From Arthrobacter horti (GTDB taxonomy: Bacteria > Actinomycetota > Actinomycetes > Actinomycetales > Micrococcaceae), in NCBI RefSeq assembly GCF_030731045.1, contig NZ_JAVALS010000012.1, forward strand, positions 1-64,000: 64,000 nucleotides of DNA. The letters are read 5' to 3'. Below the pieces are notes generated by a model that saw only the letters and a list, made by a program, of their open reading frames with translations, ran no database searches and was not told the origin of the DNA. The translations under genes and the position numbers were made by a program. Positions 17,197-26,109 of the stretch are shown in pieces (position 1 is the first letter of the stretch; each line of letters opens with the position of its first letter).

Positions 17197-19206
17197 ATGA
17201 CCGCCTCAGCCCTCACCGCGCCCCCCGGAATCCACGCACCGGACCGTTCGGCCACGCCGCCGGCAACGAGACGCCAGATGCCGTGGCGGCTGGGTCTCGG
17301 CGCGCTCATCCTGCTCTCGGCCGCGCTCTCCGTCTGGGGCGTGTGGGCCGGTTCCCGCTCCGAGTACTATGCTTCGATCGCCCTGTCGATGAGCCAGAAC
17401 TGGCACAACTTCTTCTTCGGGGCCTTCGATCCAGCGGGCACCGTGACACTGGATAAGATCCCCGGCTCCTTCTGGATCCCTGCGCTGTTCATCAAGGTGC
17501 TGGGATTCTCCACGGCGTCCGTCATCCTTCCGAACGCCCTGGCCTCCGTGGCGGCCACGGTCCTGGCGGCGTTCACGGCCAAGCGCCTGGCCGGGCCGTT
17601 CGCGGGCCTGACCGCGGGGGCCGTGCTCGCGACCACGCCGATCCTGGTGGCGGTGTCCCGCTCCAACCAGCCGGAGACGTTCTTCGTCCTGGGCCTGGCC
17701 CTGACCGCCTGGGCGGCGGTCCGGGCGCTGACGCGGGCGAGTTTCGGCTGGCTGATCCTGGCGGGGGTGTTCGTGGCGGCGTCGTTCCAGACCTACATGC
17801 TGGAGGCGTGGGCGGTCTGGCCCGCCTTGGCCGCCGCTTACCTGTGCACCGCGCAACCGTGGCTGCGGAAGCTCTGGCACACGGCGGTGGCCGGGGTGAT
17901 CAGCCTGGGGCTGTCATTGAGCTGGATCATCGCGGTGGCCCTGACCCCGGAGTCCAATCGCCCCTATGTGGGCAGCACGCTCCACAACAACCCCTGGGAG
18001 ATGGTGTTCGGCTACAACGGGCTGGGACGCTTCGGTCAGAACACGGCGGACTCCACCTCGTATAACTCCTTCACTCCCCCGTTCTCCGGTTCCCCCTCCG
18101 TACTCCGCCTCTTCAACGAGCAACTGGCCGGGCAGATCGGATGGCTGCTGCCCGCGGCGGCGCTGGCCGTCGTCGCGCTCTTTGTGCTGCGGCAGAAGCC
18201 CGCGGTGCCGGTGTTCCTGACCGTCTGGCTGGGAACGTTCGCGATCATGTTCTCCGTGGTGGCCGGGATGCACCAGTTCTACACGGCCGCGCTGGGCGTC
18301 CCGGTGGCACTGGCGATCGGGCTGGCCGTGGGGGTGGCACGACGGCGGGGCGTGGGCTGGGTGCTGTACTCGATGCTCGGGCTGGCCACTGTCACTGCTC
18401 TGGTGATCGCCCTGATGTACGGCGGCTACTCGCTGGCGGTGTCGGGCGTGCAGGCGTTGCTGGCGCTCGGAGCGGCCGGGCTGCTGCTCTGGGAGACGCA
18501 CCGGGGTGCGGTGCTGAAGGTGTGGACGTCCTTGGCGATCCTGGCCGGGCTGATCCTCACGCCGCTGGTCTGGTCGGCGGTCACGCTGGCCCATCCGAAC
18601 AGCATCAATCCGGTGGCCGGCGGGGTCGACTACATGGGCGGGGGCCTGGGTGGCTTCGGCCAAGGCGGGCAGCGCGGTTTCGGTGCAGGCCCGGGGACGG
18701 GTTCCTTCGCCGGCCGCGGATCCTTCCAAGGCACCCCTCCTCAGGGAGGGGCGGGCTTCGGCCCGGGTGGCGGTGCGGCCGGAGGATTCACCGGGGGCGG
18801 CTTCGGCGGACAGGGCGGTGCCGGGGTGACATCCACCGCGCTGCTGTCCTACCTGAGCGCGCACAAGGGCAACGCCCAGTATCTGGTGGCCACGTTCGGG
18901 GCTCAGGAGGCCGCCGGCATCATCACCGGATCCGGCGGTCAGTCCGTGCTGCCGGTCGGCGGCTTCAGTGGCAATGATCCCGTGCCATCCCTGGAGCAGT
19001 TCAAGGCACTCGTGTCCACGGGGGCTCTGAAGTACGTCCTGATGAGCGGAGCTGGGGGCATGGGTGGTGGCCCGGGCGGTTCGGCGTCCACCGGGACGTC
19101 GTCGGAGATCCGCAGCTGGGTGCAGTCGAACTGCACCGCCGTGACCGCCACCGGCGTCAGCGGGCTGTACGGCTGCACCGTCGCGGCGGCGACGACGGCG
19201 GGCTGA
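17197..19206 (+). CDS. GT39-family polytopic glycosyltransferase (mannosyltransferase-like, YkcB type)
   Basis: A 669-residue integral membrane protein. After a short cytosolic N-terminus there are about 11-12 transmembrane segments up to residue ~470, including the acidic first-loop motif SRSEYYASIALSMS and LDKIPGSFWIPALFIK typical of polyprenol-sugar-dependent GT39 enzymes. The C-terminal third is extracellular: a glycine-rich stretch (about 480-545, GGGFGGQGG-type) followed by a small folded domain (YLSAHKGNAQYLVATFGAQEAAGI ... Cys-containing end). It likely transfers a sugar to an outer-surface acceptor; donor and acceptor are not known. It converges with the phosphoesterase gene. Confidence 0.85.
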   Translation: MTASALTAPPGIHAPDRSATPPATRRQMPWRLGLGALILLSAALSVWGVWAGSRSEYYASIALSMSQNWHNFFFGAFDPAGTVTLDKIPGSFWIPALFIKVLGFSTASVILPNALASVAATVLAAFTAKRLAGPFAGLTAGAVLATTPILVAVSRSNQPETFFVLGLALTAWAAVRALTRASFGWLILAGVFVAASFQTYMLEAWAVWPALAAAYLCTAQPWLRKLWHTAVAGVISLGLSLSWIIAVALTPESNRPYVGSTLHNNPWEMVFGYNGLGRFGQNTADSTSYNSFTPPFSGSPSVLRLFNEQLAGQIGWLLPAAALAVVALFVLRQKPAVPVFLTVWLGTFAIMFSVVAGMHQFYTAALGVPVALAIGLAVGVARRRGVGWVLYSMLGLATVTALVIALMYGGYSLAVSGVQALLALGAAGLLLWETHRGAVLKVWTSLAILAGLILTPLVWSAVTLAHPNSINPVAGGVDYMGGGLGGFGQGGQRGFGAGPGTGSFAGRGSFQGTPPQGGAGFGPGGGAAGGFTGGGFGGQGGAGVTSTALLSYLSAHKGNAQYLVATFGAQEAAGIITGSGGQSVLPVGGFSGNDPVPSLEQFKALVSTGALKYVLMSGAGGMGGGPGGSASTGTSSEIRSWVQSNCTAVTATGVSGLYGCTVAAATTAG

Positions 19207-19272
19207 GCCGGAGACGGGCGGCGGCAGTGACGGCTCGCGGCCGCCGTCGTCGTCGCCCGTGACGGAAAGCGG

Positions 19273-19311
19273 AAGCGCCTCCCCCACCGGAAGACCGGCA
19301 GGGAAGGCGCT
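19273..19311. terminator. Imperfect bidirectional terminator between convergent genes
   Basis: AGCGCCT/AGGCGCT arms with an inner CCGG pairing form an imperfect hairpin midway between the GT39 stop (19206) and the phosphoesterase stop (19334), a place where both transcripts must end. Confidence 0.5.
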
Positions 19312-19333
19312 CAGCGTAGGAACAGGTCCCGGC

Positions 19334-20524
19334 TCAGGGACGGAAGAGCTCCTCGAAGGTGCCGGAGGTGGTCGGCGAGCAGGTGTTGGCCAGGCAGCCG
19401 AGGTGCCACAGGTGCTGCAGGGTGGACAGCAGGGTGTAGTGGTCGGAGAGCTGGTTGGTGGTCTTGTGCGGGCCCTCGGCGGAGTTGATGACGATCATCG
19501 GGGCGTGGCCGCCGCCGAGGACCGCGGTGCCCGGGCCGTTGGGGGTGCTGAAACCGACCGGGCTGCCGGGTCCGCCGGAGGAGCCGGAGTAGTCGTTCTC
19601 ATCCCAGGCCAGGACGATGCTGGAGTTGGTGGTCTTCCAGGTGGTGGAGTTCATGATCTGGGCGATCTGCTGCTTGACGTAGGCGTCGCCCATCTGAATG
19701 GCGCCGTGGTCCAGGCCGGAATCCGGGTAACCGCAGTTGGGCATGTCGACCAGGGCCGCGCCGGACGGGGAGACGCCGTGCATGTCATGGCACTGGTTGG
19801 GGCTGATCCAGACGAAGTTCGGCACGTTGCCGGAGGCCAGGTCCTTGCTGAGGTTGTTCTCCAGCGGGACGATGTTCTGCAGGCGCGGGTTGCCCGGGGA
19901 GTTGATCCGGGAGAAGTACATGAACGGGTTGTGCTTCTGCGCGTACAGCTTCACCGTGGTGCCGTTGACGACCGGGGCGTATTCGGCCTCGGAACCCACC
20001 GAGGGAAGGTTCTCCATGTAGGCCTTCCACGTGCGGCCGGACTCTTCAAGCTGGTCCACGATTGTCCTGCCGGAGAACATGTGCGGCGTGGTGGCGGCCG
20101 TCTTGTACTGGGCCGGGGTGAGGAAGGCATCCAGGGCGGTGTCACTGGAGTCGGCGGTGAACTCCTCCGGGTCACAGGTCACCGTGGCGCCGGCCTTGCA
20201 ATCATCATGCAGGCCCTGGAAATCGCCGGAGATGGTGGCCAGGTAGTTCGGCATGCTCGGGTGGGTGACGCCGTGGTAGTTGGAGGCGGTGTTGTATTTC
20301 TGCGCCAGAGACGTAATGTACGGGGCGTCGGCCGTATTGCCGACGACCTGCTCGTAGCCGTGGTTCTCCATCATGATGACAAAGACGTGGTCCGGGCCGT
20401 TCTGAGCCTTCACCGGGGCTGCGGTCGCGGCGGGAAGCGCGGCCGTGCCGGCCAGCGCGACGGCGGCCACGGCAGCCGTCGCGAAAGCCGCACCGAGGGT
20501 GCGGCGGGCGATGACGTGTCGCAT
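19334..20524 (-). CDS. Secreted phosphoesterase (phospholipase C / acid phosphatase superfamily, PF04185 type)
   Basis: A 396-residue exported enzyme. Signal peptide: MRHVIARR then a long Ala-rich hydrophobic core ending near AAPVKA (~residue 40). The phosphoesterase core opens with HVFVIMMENHGYEQVVG (metal-binding Glu/Asn), followed by HGVTHPSMPNYLATISGD, FVWISPNQCHDMHG, IVLAWDENDYSGS and GGHAPMIVIN, the metal-ligand order of the family. It probably releases phosphate from phosphomonoesters or phospholipids outside the cell. The start at 20522-20524 is preferred because AAAGGA lies 7 nt upstream; an ATG 15 nt earlier is possible. Confidence 0.88.
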   Translation of the reverse strand: MRHVIARRTLGAAFATAAVAAVALAGTAALPAATAAPVKAQNGPDHVFVIMMENHGYEQVVGNTADAPYITSLAQKYNTASNYHGVTHPSMPNYLATISGDFQGLHDDCKAGATVTCDPEEFTADSSDTALDAFLTPAQYKTAATTPHMFSGRTIVDQLEESGRTWKAYMENLPSVGSEAEYAPVVNGTTVKLYAQKHNPFMYFSRINSPGNPRLQNIVPLENNLSKDLASGNVPNFVWISPNQCHDMHGVSPSGAALVDMPNCGYPDSGLDHGAIQMGDAYVKQQIAQIMNSTTWKTTNSSIVLAWDENDYSGSSGGPGSPVGFSTPNGPGTAVLGGGHAPMIVINSAEGPHKTTNQLSDHYTLLSTLQHLWHLGCLANTCSPTTSGTFEELFRP

Positions 20525-20874
20525 GGGGGGTCCTTTCAAGGGCAGGCCTCAGCCGTCGTCGAGCATCGCAAGCCGGGGACTCCGGCGCGGTGCGGGGCGT
20601 GAAATGGGGAGCGGGCTGGGCCTGGTGGGGCGGAGAATCGTTCGCTTCGAAAGAACCGGGACCGAACGAGATCCCGGCCCGAAGGGGTGGGCACCGGGGG
20701 CTTGGGTGTTGCTCTCGATGGCATCCTGTGCCACTTTCCCACGCCCGGATGGATTCTGACTAGTCCCCCTGTGGACGGCAGATGAACGAGAGAACACTTT
20801 CAGATGGACCGGTCTCCCGCCGATCCTCCACGGCCCTCTACTGGCCGACGGGCCGTGCGGATATGCTTCGCTTC
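20525..20874. other. 350-bp intergenic region between divergent phosphoesterase and SDR genes
   Basis: Apart from the leaderless -10 box of the SDR gene (TATGCT, 20862-20867) nothing definite is visible. A PHO-type box was looked for because of the phosphatase gene and none was recognised by eye. Confidence 0.4.
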
Positions 20875-21705
20875 ATGAGCAAAGTCGCCATCATCACGGG
20901 CACGTCCTCGGGCATGGGCCTGTACGCCGCCGTCGCACTCGCACGCCGCGGATTCCATGTGGTGGCGACCATGCGGGAGACCGGCAAAGCCCAGCGTCTG
21001 CTCGAAGCGGCCGGCGACGCGGACGTCCAGCTCGACGTGCGTCCCCTTGATGTCACCGACCACGCGGCCGCGGCCAGGCTCGTGGCCGCCGTCCTCTCGG
21101 AGCACGGCCGCATCGATGTGCTGCTCAACAACGCCGGCCGGGGCAGCGTCGGCACCGCGGAACAACTCACCATGGCCCAGATCCAGGCCCAGCTGGACGT
21201 GAACTACCTGGCCCCGGTCAACCTGGCCAAGCTGGTTCTGCCCGCCATGCGGGAGCAGGGTTCCGGGCGGATCCTGACGGTCACCAGCGTGGGCGGCACC
21301 GTCGGCCAGCCGTTCGCCGACGCCTACTGCGGCGCCAAATTCGCCGTTGAAGGTTTCATGCAGTCGCTCGCCTCGGTCGCCGAGCACTTCGGAGTGCAGG
21401 TCGGAGTGATCGAACCGGCCGCCGTCGCCAGTGAGTTCGTGGCCAACGTGGCCCGGCCCGACGACGTCGGCGCGTACGGCGCGCTGCTGGACGCCTACAT
21501 AGCCCGGACTTCGACGTCGTTCGCCAACGCACAGACCGCTCGGAGTGCCGGCGACACGATCGCCGATATTGCGACGTCTGCGGGATTCTCCTTCCGGCAG
21601 CAGACCTCTCCGGCCGCGACCACCTTCGCCGGGGTGTCCCTCAAAGACCTCGACGGCACCGCGGTGCAGGCGTTCACCAGGCCGTGGATCAGCCAGGAGC
21701 AGTGA
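20875..21705 (+). CDS. SDR-family oxidoreductase
   Basis: Classical short-chain dehydrogenase of 276 residues: cofactor motif TGTSSGMG (8-15), NNAG (85-88), and catalytic Ser138, Tyr151 and Lys155 (AYCGAKFAVEG). VVATMRETGK after the second strand suggests NADP(H) preference because of the Arg. Substrate unknown. TATGCT lies 7 nt before the ATG with no Shine-Dalgarno, so translation is probably leaderless; an in-frame ATG at 20863 lies within that box. The last base of its stop is the first of the next gene's ATG. Bases 21135-21250 have a decayed second copy at 28211-28343. Confidence 0.88.
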   Translation: MSKVAIITGTSSGMGLYAAVALARRGFHVVATMRETGKAQRLLEAAGDADVQLDVRPLDVTDHAAAARLVAAVLSEHGRIDVLLNNAGRGSVGTAEQLTMAQIQAQLDVNYLAPVNLAKLVLPAMREQGSGRILTVTSVGGTVGQPFADAYCGAKFAVEGFMQSLASVAEHFGVQVGVIEPAAVASEFVANVARPDDVGAYGALLDAYIARTSTSFANAQTARSAGDTIADIATSAGFSFRQQTSPAATTFAGVSLKDLDGTAVQAFTRPWISQEQ

Positions 21706-22070
21706 TGGTCCAGCACAATCCGGAGGTCGATCGCTGGTTCGAGGGATACACCAACCCCCAGAAGGAGCTCATGCTCGCCGTCCGGGACGTCATCCTCGGG
21801 GTGGATCCGCGGATGACGGAGGCGATCAAGTGGAAGGCCCCGACGTTCATGTACCGAGGGAACATGGCTTCCTTCTTCCCCCGCGCAGTGAAACACGTGG
21901 TGCTCATGTTCCACACCGGGGCGAGCCTGTCCGACCCTCAGGGGATTCTTGGGGGCGAAGGCGACGTGGCCCGGTCGGCGAAGGTTCTGTCCTTCGAGGA
22001 TCTGGCGGAGAAGACGCCGGGGCTTGAGGCGGTGACCCGCAGCTGGATCGAGCACAGAGACGGGGTCTAG
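21705..22070 (+). CDS. DUF1801-family small protein
   Basis: A 121-residue protein with the DUF1801 (YdhG-like) pattern: EVDRWFEGYTNPQKELMLAVRDVIL, TEAIKWKAPTFMYRGNMASF and KVLSFEDLAEKTPGLEAV. The family has no assigned biochemical role. The TGATG overlap with the SDR gene shows coupled translation, so both are likely one operon. No transmembrane segment. Confidence 0.8.
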   Translation: MVQHNPEVDRWFEGYTNPQKELMLAVRDVILGVDPRMTEAIKWKAPTFMYRGNMASFFPRAVKHVVLMFHTGASLSDPQGILGGEGDVARSAKVLSFEDLAEKTPGLEAVTRSWIEHRDGV

Positions 22071-22245
22071 GACGGGTTCTCCGGTGGCCGCCAGCGGCGG
22101 ATCAGCCTTGAGGTCGCTCCTTCCCCGGACCAACTTGGCGAAAACCCCGGGCCGATTGTCATTGACGCAGTCGAGGCACTCGGCAACAGCATGAGCCCGG
22201 ACAAACGTCCGGGCGAGGCGCCAAAGGCGGACCTCCATGAGACGG

Positions 22246-22896
22246 TCACCACGGGACGTCCGGATATTGCTCACGGTACTTCTCAATGTGGCTCACGGAC
22301 TGCTCCCCGGCGCGATCCGGATCTCCGCTGGCAATCGCGGCGAGCAGATCCCGGTGTTCCTGAATCAGTTCATTGAGATCTTTGACATGCCTGAAGATCC
22401 AGTGCATCCGGCCCTGCAGCGGCTCAAGTGCCGTCCGGAGGAAGCCGTTGTCCGCGATGCGGGTCACCTCGTCGTGGAAGTCATTGTTGGCCCGATGCGC
22501 TTCATTCAGGCTTCCCCGGGCCAAGGCATCCGACGCCTTCGCGAGGATGAAATCAAGCCGGGCGATATCCGCCGGAGTGGCCCGTTGAGCGGCGAGCCGA
22601 CAGGCCAGGACCTCCAGGGCGAGGCGCACGGCGAAGAGGTCGACGACGTCCTTGTCACTGAGAACGGCGACCGCCAGCCCCCGAGGAGCCCGTTCCACCA
22701 GCACGCCCTCCTGAAGGAGCATGCGCAGGGCCTCCCGGACCGGCAGCCTGGAAACATTGAATTCGGACGCAAGGTCCCGTTCGACGAAACGGGTTCCCGG
22801 CGGATAGTGACCTTCGAAAACCCGCGTGCGAAGCGTGTCACGGATCGACTCCCGCAGCGTGCGCTCACGTTGCGGTTCTTGACCAGCTCGTGTCAT
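22246..22896 (-). CDS. GntR-family transcriptional regulator, FCD subfamily
   Basis: A 216-residue repressor: winged-helix domain (about 15-75; DLASEFNVSRLPVREALRMLLQEGVL is the recognition part) and an all-helical FCD ligand domain whose metal-binding Asp/His residues can be seen (FHDEVTRIADN, EHRDLLAAIASGD, SVSHIEKY). It is divergent from the NCS2 permease operon. The start at 22894-22896 has GGGGG upstream. Twin copies of its probable operator lie just after the -10 box of its own promoter and of the permease promoter, so it likely represses both. The effector is unknown, presumably the N-heterocyclic substrate or an intermediate. Confidence 0.88.
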   Translation of the reverse strand: MTRAGQEPQRERTLRESIRDTLRTRVFEGHYPPGTRFVERDLASEFNVSRLPVREALRMLLQEGVLVERAPRGLAVAVLSDKDVVDLFAVRLALEVLACRLAAQRATPADIARLDFILAKASDALARGSLNEAHRANNDFHDEVTRIADNGFLRTALEPLQGRMHWIFRHVKDLNELIQEHRDLLAAIASGDPDRAGEQSVSHIEKYREQYPDVPW

Positions 22897-22944
22897 TCGT
22901 GCCCCCTGAGCTCTGACTGCAGTCCGCCGTCGGCACACCGCAGA

Positions 22945-22991
22945 TCCTGGGATCCCAAGAGCAGGTTAAGTCTGCCGGGGACGCGGGTCAA
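22945..22991 (-). promoter_or_regulatory. gntR promoter with operator
   Basis: On the minus strand TTGACC (22986-22991), 17 nt, TAACCT (22963-22968), then GC, then the near-palindrome TCTTGGGATCCCAGGA (22945-22960). The operator would cover the transcription start. It matches the second site at 23064-23079 in 15 of 16 bases. Confidence 0.65.
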
Positions 22992-23031
22992 GGCTTCATC
23001 CGAGCCTTTGGTTGCGGGCAGAAAATCATCC

Positions 23032-23079
23032 TTGACGAGTGGCACGGATCACACTTACCTTGGTCTTGGGATCCCAAGA
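23032..23079 (+). promoter_or_regulatory. Promoter and operator of the permease-to-amidohydrolase operon
   Basis: TTGACG (23032-23037), 18-nt spacer, TACCTT (23056-23061), then GG, then the perfect 16-bp palindrome TCTTGGGATCCCAAGA (23064-23079). A 5' leader of about 190 nt follows before the permease ATG; no riboswitch-like fold was recognised in it. Confidence 0.65.
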
Positions 23080-23265
23080 AGGGATACCAACCATGCATCT
23101 ACACACGGCTGCCGGTGCTCTGCTGAGAACACAGATCTGTTCATCTCAGGCCGGATTCCTCATAGCCAGAATTTCTCGACTCAGGGCATCGCTCCCCCGC
23201 CTGTCGCCTCCGGCCCGGCCCCGATCCACTGAGTTCTCATCGTCTCTATCAAGAAGGAGACCACC

Positions 23266-24825
23266 ATGATGAGTCGCCTCAAGACTCTCGGCCGCGGCGC
23301 AGGACGTGACGCGGAAACTCATCCGGTCGACGAAATGCTCCCCCTCGGCAAACTGTTCACCCTCGGAGCCCAGCACATGCTGGCCGCCTATGCCGGCATC
23401 ATCGCCCCGCCGTTCATCATCGGAACGGCCTTGCACCTCCCCCTCAGCGACCTGATCTTCCTGATCAGCGCAAGCCTTCTCGCCTCGGGAATCACGACAC
23501 TTCTCCAGACCCTCGGAATCTGGAAAGTCGGCGTCAGGCTCCCCCTGGTGCAGGGCGTGTCCTTCTCTGGAATCGCCTCCATGATCGCCATCGGTCAAGG
23601 GAACCCGGACGGTCACGTCGCCATGCAGATCATCGTGGGTGCCGTCATCGTCGCCGCAGCCGCCATGTTCTTCCTGGCACCGATCTACAGCAAGCTCCTG
23701 AGGTTCTTCCCGCCCCTCGTGATGGGTTCCGTCGTCGCCGTCATCGGCATCAGCCTGATCCCGATCTCCATCGGCTGGATTCAAGGCGACCAGGGAAGCT
23801 CCGACTTCGGCGCCCCCAAGAACATCTTCGTGGGTATTCTGACTCTTCTGCTGACCCTGTTCATCGTGAAGTACGTCCCGGGCTTCACCAAGCGGGTCGG
23901 TATGCTCGTCGCCATGCTCATCGGCACGCTGGTATCGATTCCTTTGGGAATGACCGACTTCAGCAAGATCAACGGAGCCAAGGTGTTCGCCGTGCCGGAG
24001 CTCTTCCACTTCGGAGCGCCCCGCTTTGATATCGCGGCCATCATCTCGATGCTGATCGTGATGCTCGTGATCATGACCGAGGCCACCGCGGACATGCTGG
24101 CCATCGGACAGATCGTGGAACGCCCGGTGACCCCGAAGGACGTTGCCAACGGTCTGCGTGCCGACTGCCTCGGTTCCGTGATCAGTGGCGGTCTCAACGG
24201 CTTCCAGGCAAGCGCCTACGGTCAGAACATCGGCCTTCTCATCATGAGCCGTGTGAAGAGCCGCTATGCGGTCGCAGCTTGCGGAATCATCCTGATCGTC
24301 CTGGCGCTCTTCCCGATCACGGCCGCTGTGGTCGCGGTGGTTCCGCTCCCCGTCCTCGGCGGCGCCGGCATCGCGATCTTCGGTCTGGTGGCCGTGAACG
24401 GCATTCAGACGCTCAGCAAGGTGGATTTCCACAATGACGAGCAGGGAGCCATCAACGCCCTCATCGTGGCCGCGACCCTGACCATGGGCATCCTCCCGAT
24501 CGCAGCACCGAACTTCTACCACCAGTTCCCCTCCGAAGTGCAGACCGTGTTCAGCTCCGGCATCGCCTCCGGCGCCATCACCGCCATCGTGCTGAACCTC
24601 CTGCTGAACGAACTGAGGATCGGGCGCAAGCCGCTGGCGCCGTCCGCCACGGCCTCCGACCCCCTCATGGCCCCCACGATCGCAGCTCCGAGGGATCTGC
24701 CGGGAGTCTCGGTCGATCGAGGCGACCAGCCGGAGACGTCCGACTCCACCGGGGCGGCGCTCCCCTCGGAGCGGTCGGTCGGCGGAGAAGTGCCCGGGAC
24801 GTATCGCGGGCTTCAGGCGGAGTAG
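23266..24825 (+). CDS. NCS2-family nucleobase:cation symporter (xanthine/uracil permease family)
   Basis: A 519-residue membrane protein with about 14 segments. Family marks: LGAQHMLAAYAGIIAPPFI in the first helix (the QH pair), LPLVQGVSFSGIASM, the substrate-region TEATADMLAIGQI, and QASAYGQNIGLLIM as the QN(V/I)G signature. The C-terminal ~60 residues are hydrophilic. The family carries uracil, xanthine, urate and related rings with H+ or Na+. AAGGAG lies 6-7 nt before the ATG. It is first in the operon, and its stop lies 6 nt before the next GTG. In this context it likely imports the ring substrate of the amidohydrolase. Confidence 0.9.
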   Translation: MMSRLKTLGRGAGRDAETHPVDEMLPLGKLFTLGAQHMLAAYAGIIAPPFIIGTALHLPLSDLIFLISASLLASGITTLLQTLGIWKVGVRLPLVQGVSFSGIASMIAIGQGNPDGHVAMQIIVGAVIVAAAAMFFLAPIYSKLLRFFPPLVMGSVVAVIGISLIPISIGWIQGDQGSSDFGAPKNIFVGILTLLLTLFIVKYVPGFTKRVGMLVAMLIGTLVSIPLGMTDFSKINGAKVFAVPELFHFGAPRFDIAAIISMLIVMLVIMTEATADMLAIGQIVERPVTPKDVANGLRADCLGSVISGGLNGFQASAYGQNIGLLIMSRVKSRYAVAACGIILIVLALFPITAAVVAVVPLPVLGGAGIAIFGLVAVNGIQTLSKVDFHNDEQGAINALIVAATLTMGILPIAAPNFYHQFPSEVQTVFSSGIASGAITAIVLNLLLNELRIGRKPLAPSATASDPLMAPTIAAPRDLPGVSVDRGDQPETSDSTGAALPSERSVGGEVPGTYRGLQAE

Positions 24826-24831
24826 TCTCCC

Positions 24832-26055
24832 GTGAGCAATTCGGTCGAACGTGCCGAGTCGGTGGAGCGGGGCGGGTCGGGCCAGACGGCCGCCGCCCTG
24901 CTCCTGACCGGCGTGCTGCTACTGGCCGCGAATCTGCGGCCCTCCATCGCAGTCATCGGCCCGCTCATGAGCCAGATCCGTACTGACCTGGGCCTGACCG
25001 GCACGGAGACCTCGCTCCTGGCATCGATGCCTGTCCTGATCTTCGGAGTCTGCGCCCCGATGGCACCGATGCTCATCCGTCGTCTGGGGACCAGACTCAC
25101 GACCACTGCGGCCTTGGGTGTCGTGGCGCTCGGCGCGATGTTCCGGCTTGCTCCGGGGTGGCCGGCGCTCCTCGCCGGCACGTGCATCCTCAGCATCGGC
25201 ATCGCCGTCGGAAACGTGCTCCTGCCGGTACTGACCAAGTCGCACTTCGTCTCCCGAGTGGGAAGCGTGACCGGGCTGTCCACCATGACGCTCAACGTCG
25301 CCGCCGCGGCGGCGGCCGCCACGATCGTGCCGCTCACCGTCATGTCCGGAGGGAACTGGCACCAAGGACTGATGGTGTGGGCCCTTCCAGCGGTGATCGG
25401 CGTCATCTGCTGGGCGTTCCTCACGGCTTCGCACCGGGCGACAGGTCTGGGACAGGCCGCGGATCCGCCGGCAACGGGGTCGTCCGGCATCCGCTGGACC
25501 GGTGGAGCCGCCGTTCACATCGTGATCTTCACCGCGGCGCAGTCGGTGGTCTACTACTGCATGCTCGCCTGGCTGCCCTCGATCTTCCAGAGCCATGGCC
25601 AGCCCACCACCACTTCCGGAATCCTGCTGTCGATCATGACCGTTGTGGGAGCGCCCATCGCGCTGCTCATGCCCGTGGCCGCCGCACGGATGAGAGATCA
25701 GCGGCCCTTGGTGGCGTTCGCGGTTTCCTGTGCTGCGGCCGGGCTTGTGGGACTTCTGCTGTTTCCAGGCATCGTGCCCGTCCTGTGGGCCGTCCTGCTG
25801 GGAATCGGTCAGGGCGCCTCGTTCTCGCTGGCACTCGCGTTCTTCAGTCTGAAGACGAAGAACAGTGGCCAGACCGCGAAGCTTTCGATGGCGGCTCAGT
25901 CGGTCGCCTACGTGATCGCCGCTCTCGGCCCGTTCGTCTTGAGTCTTCTGCATGACCGCACCGGGAGCTGGAGCCCCGGGGTCCTCCTGCTCCTGGCCTG
26001 CCTCGGCGTCCAGACCTTCTCCGGTCTGAAAGCCGCGCGTGCCGCATCGATTTGA
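24832..26055 (+). CDS. MFS transporter of the CynX/NimT (cyanate/nitroimidazole) family
   Basis: A 407-residue, 12-segment carrier: LLLTGVLLLAANLRPSIAVIGPLMSQIR at the first helix and an RRLGTR loop after helix 2 are typical of the CynX/YeaN group. E. coli CynX is linked to cyanate metabolism and NimT to 2-nitroimidazole export. Substrates of most members are unknown. The GTG start at 24832 has GGCGGAG about 10 nt upstream; tight spacing to the permease gene supports co-transcription. It could export a product or import an alternative substrate. Confidence 0.82.
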   Translation: MSNSVERAESVERGGSGQTAAALLLTGVLLLAANLRPSIAVIGPLMSQIRTDLGLTGTETSLLASMPVLIFGVCAPMAPMLIRRLGTRLTTTAALGVVALGAMFRLAPGWPALLAGTCILSIGIAVGNVLLPVLTKSHFVSRVGSVTGLSTMTLNVAAAAAAATIVPLTVMSGGNWHQGLMVWALPAVIGVICWAFLTASHRATGLGQAADPPATGSSGIRWTGGAAVHIVIFTAAQSVVYYCMLAWLPSIFQSHGQPTTTSGILLSIMTVVGAPIALLMPVAAARMRDQRPLVAFAVSCAAAGLVGLLLFPGIVPVLWAVLLGIGQGASFSLALAFFSLKTKNSGQTAKLSMAAQSVAYVIAALGPFVLSLLHDRTGSWSPGVLLLLACLGVQTFSGLKAARAASI

Positions 26056-26109
26056 ACCCCGTCCCCGAAACCCCACGAACCGGATTTCCTGATTGAAAGG
26101 CCAACATCC

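Noticed and set aside
22071..22245. Search for a gene between DUF1801 and gntR
   Set aside because: No frame with a ribosome-binding site or protein-like composition; treated as 3' untranslated sequence.
23080..23265. Riboswitch (purine or guanidine type) in the permease leader
   Set aside because: No conserved aptamer elements recognised by eye; a covariance-model scan would be needed to be sure.
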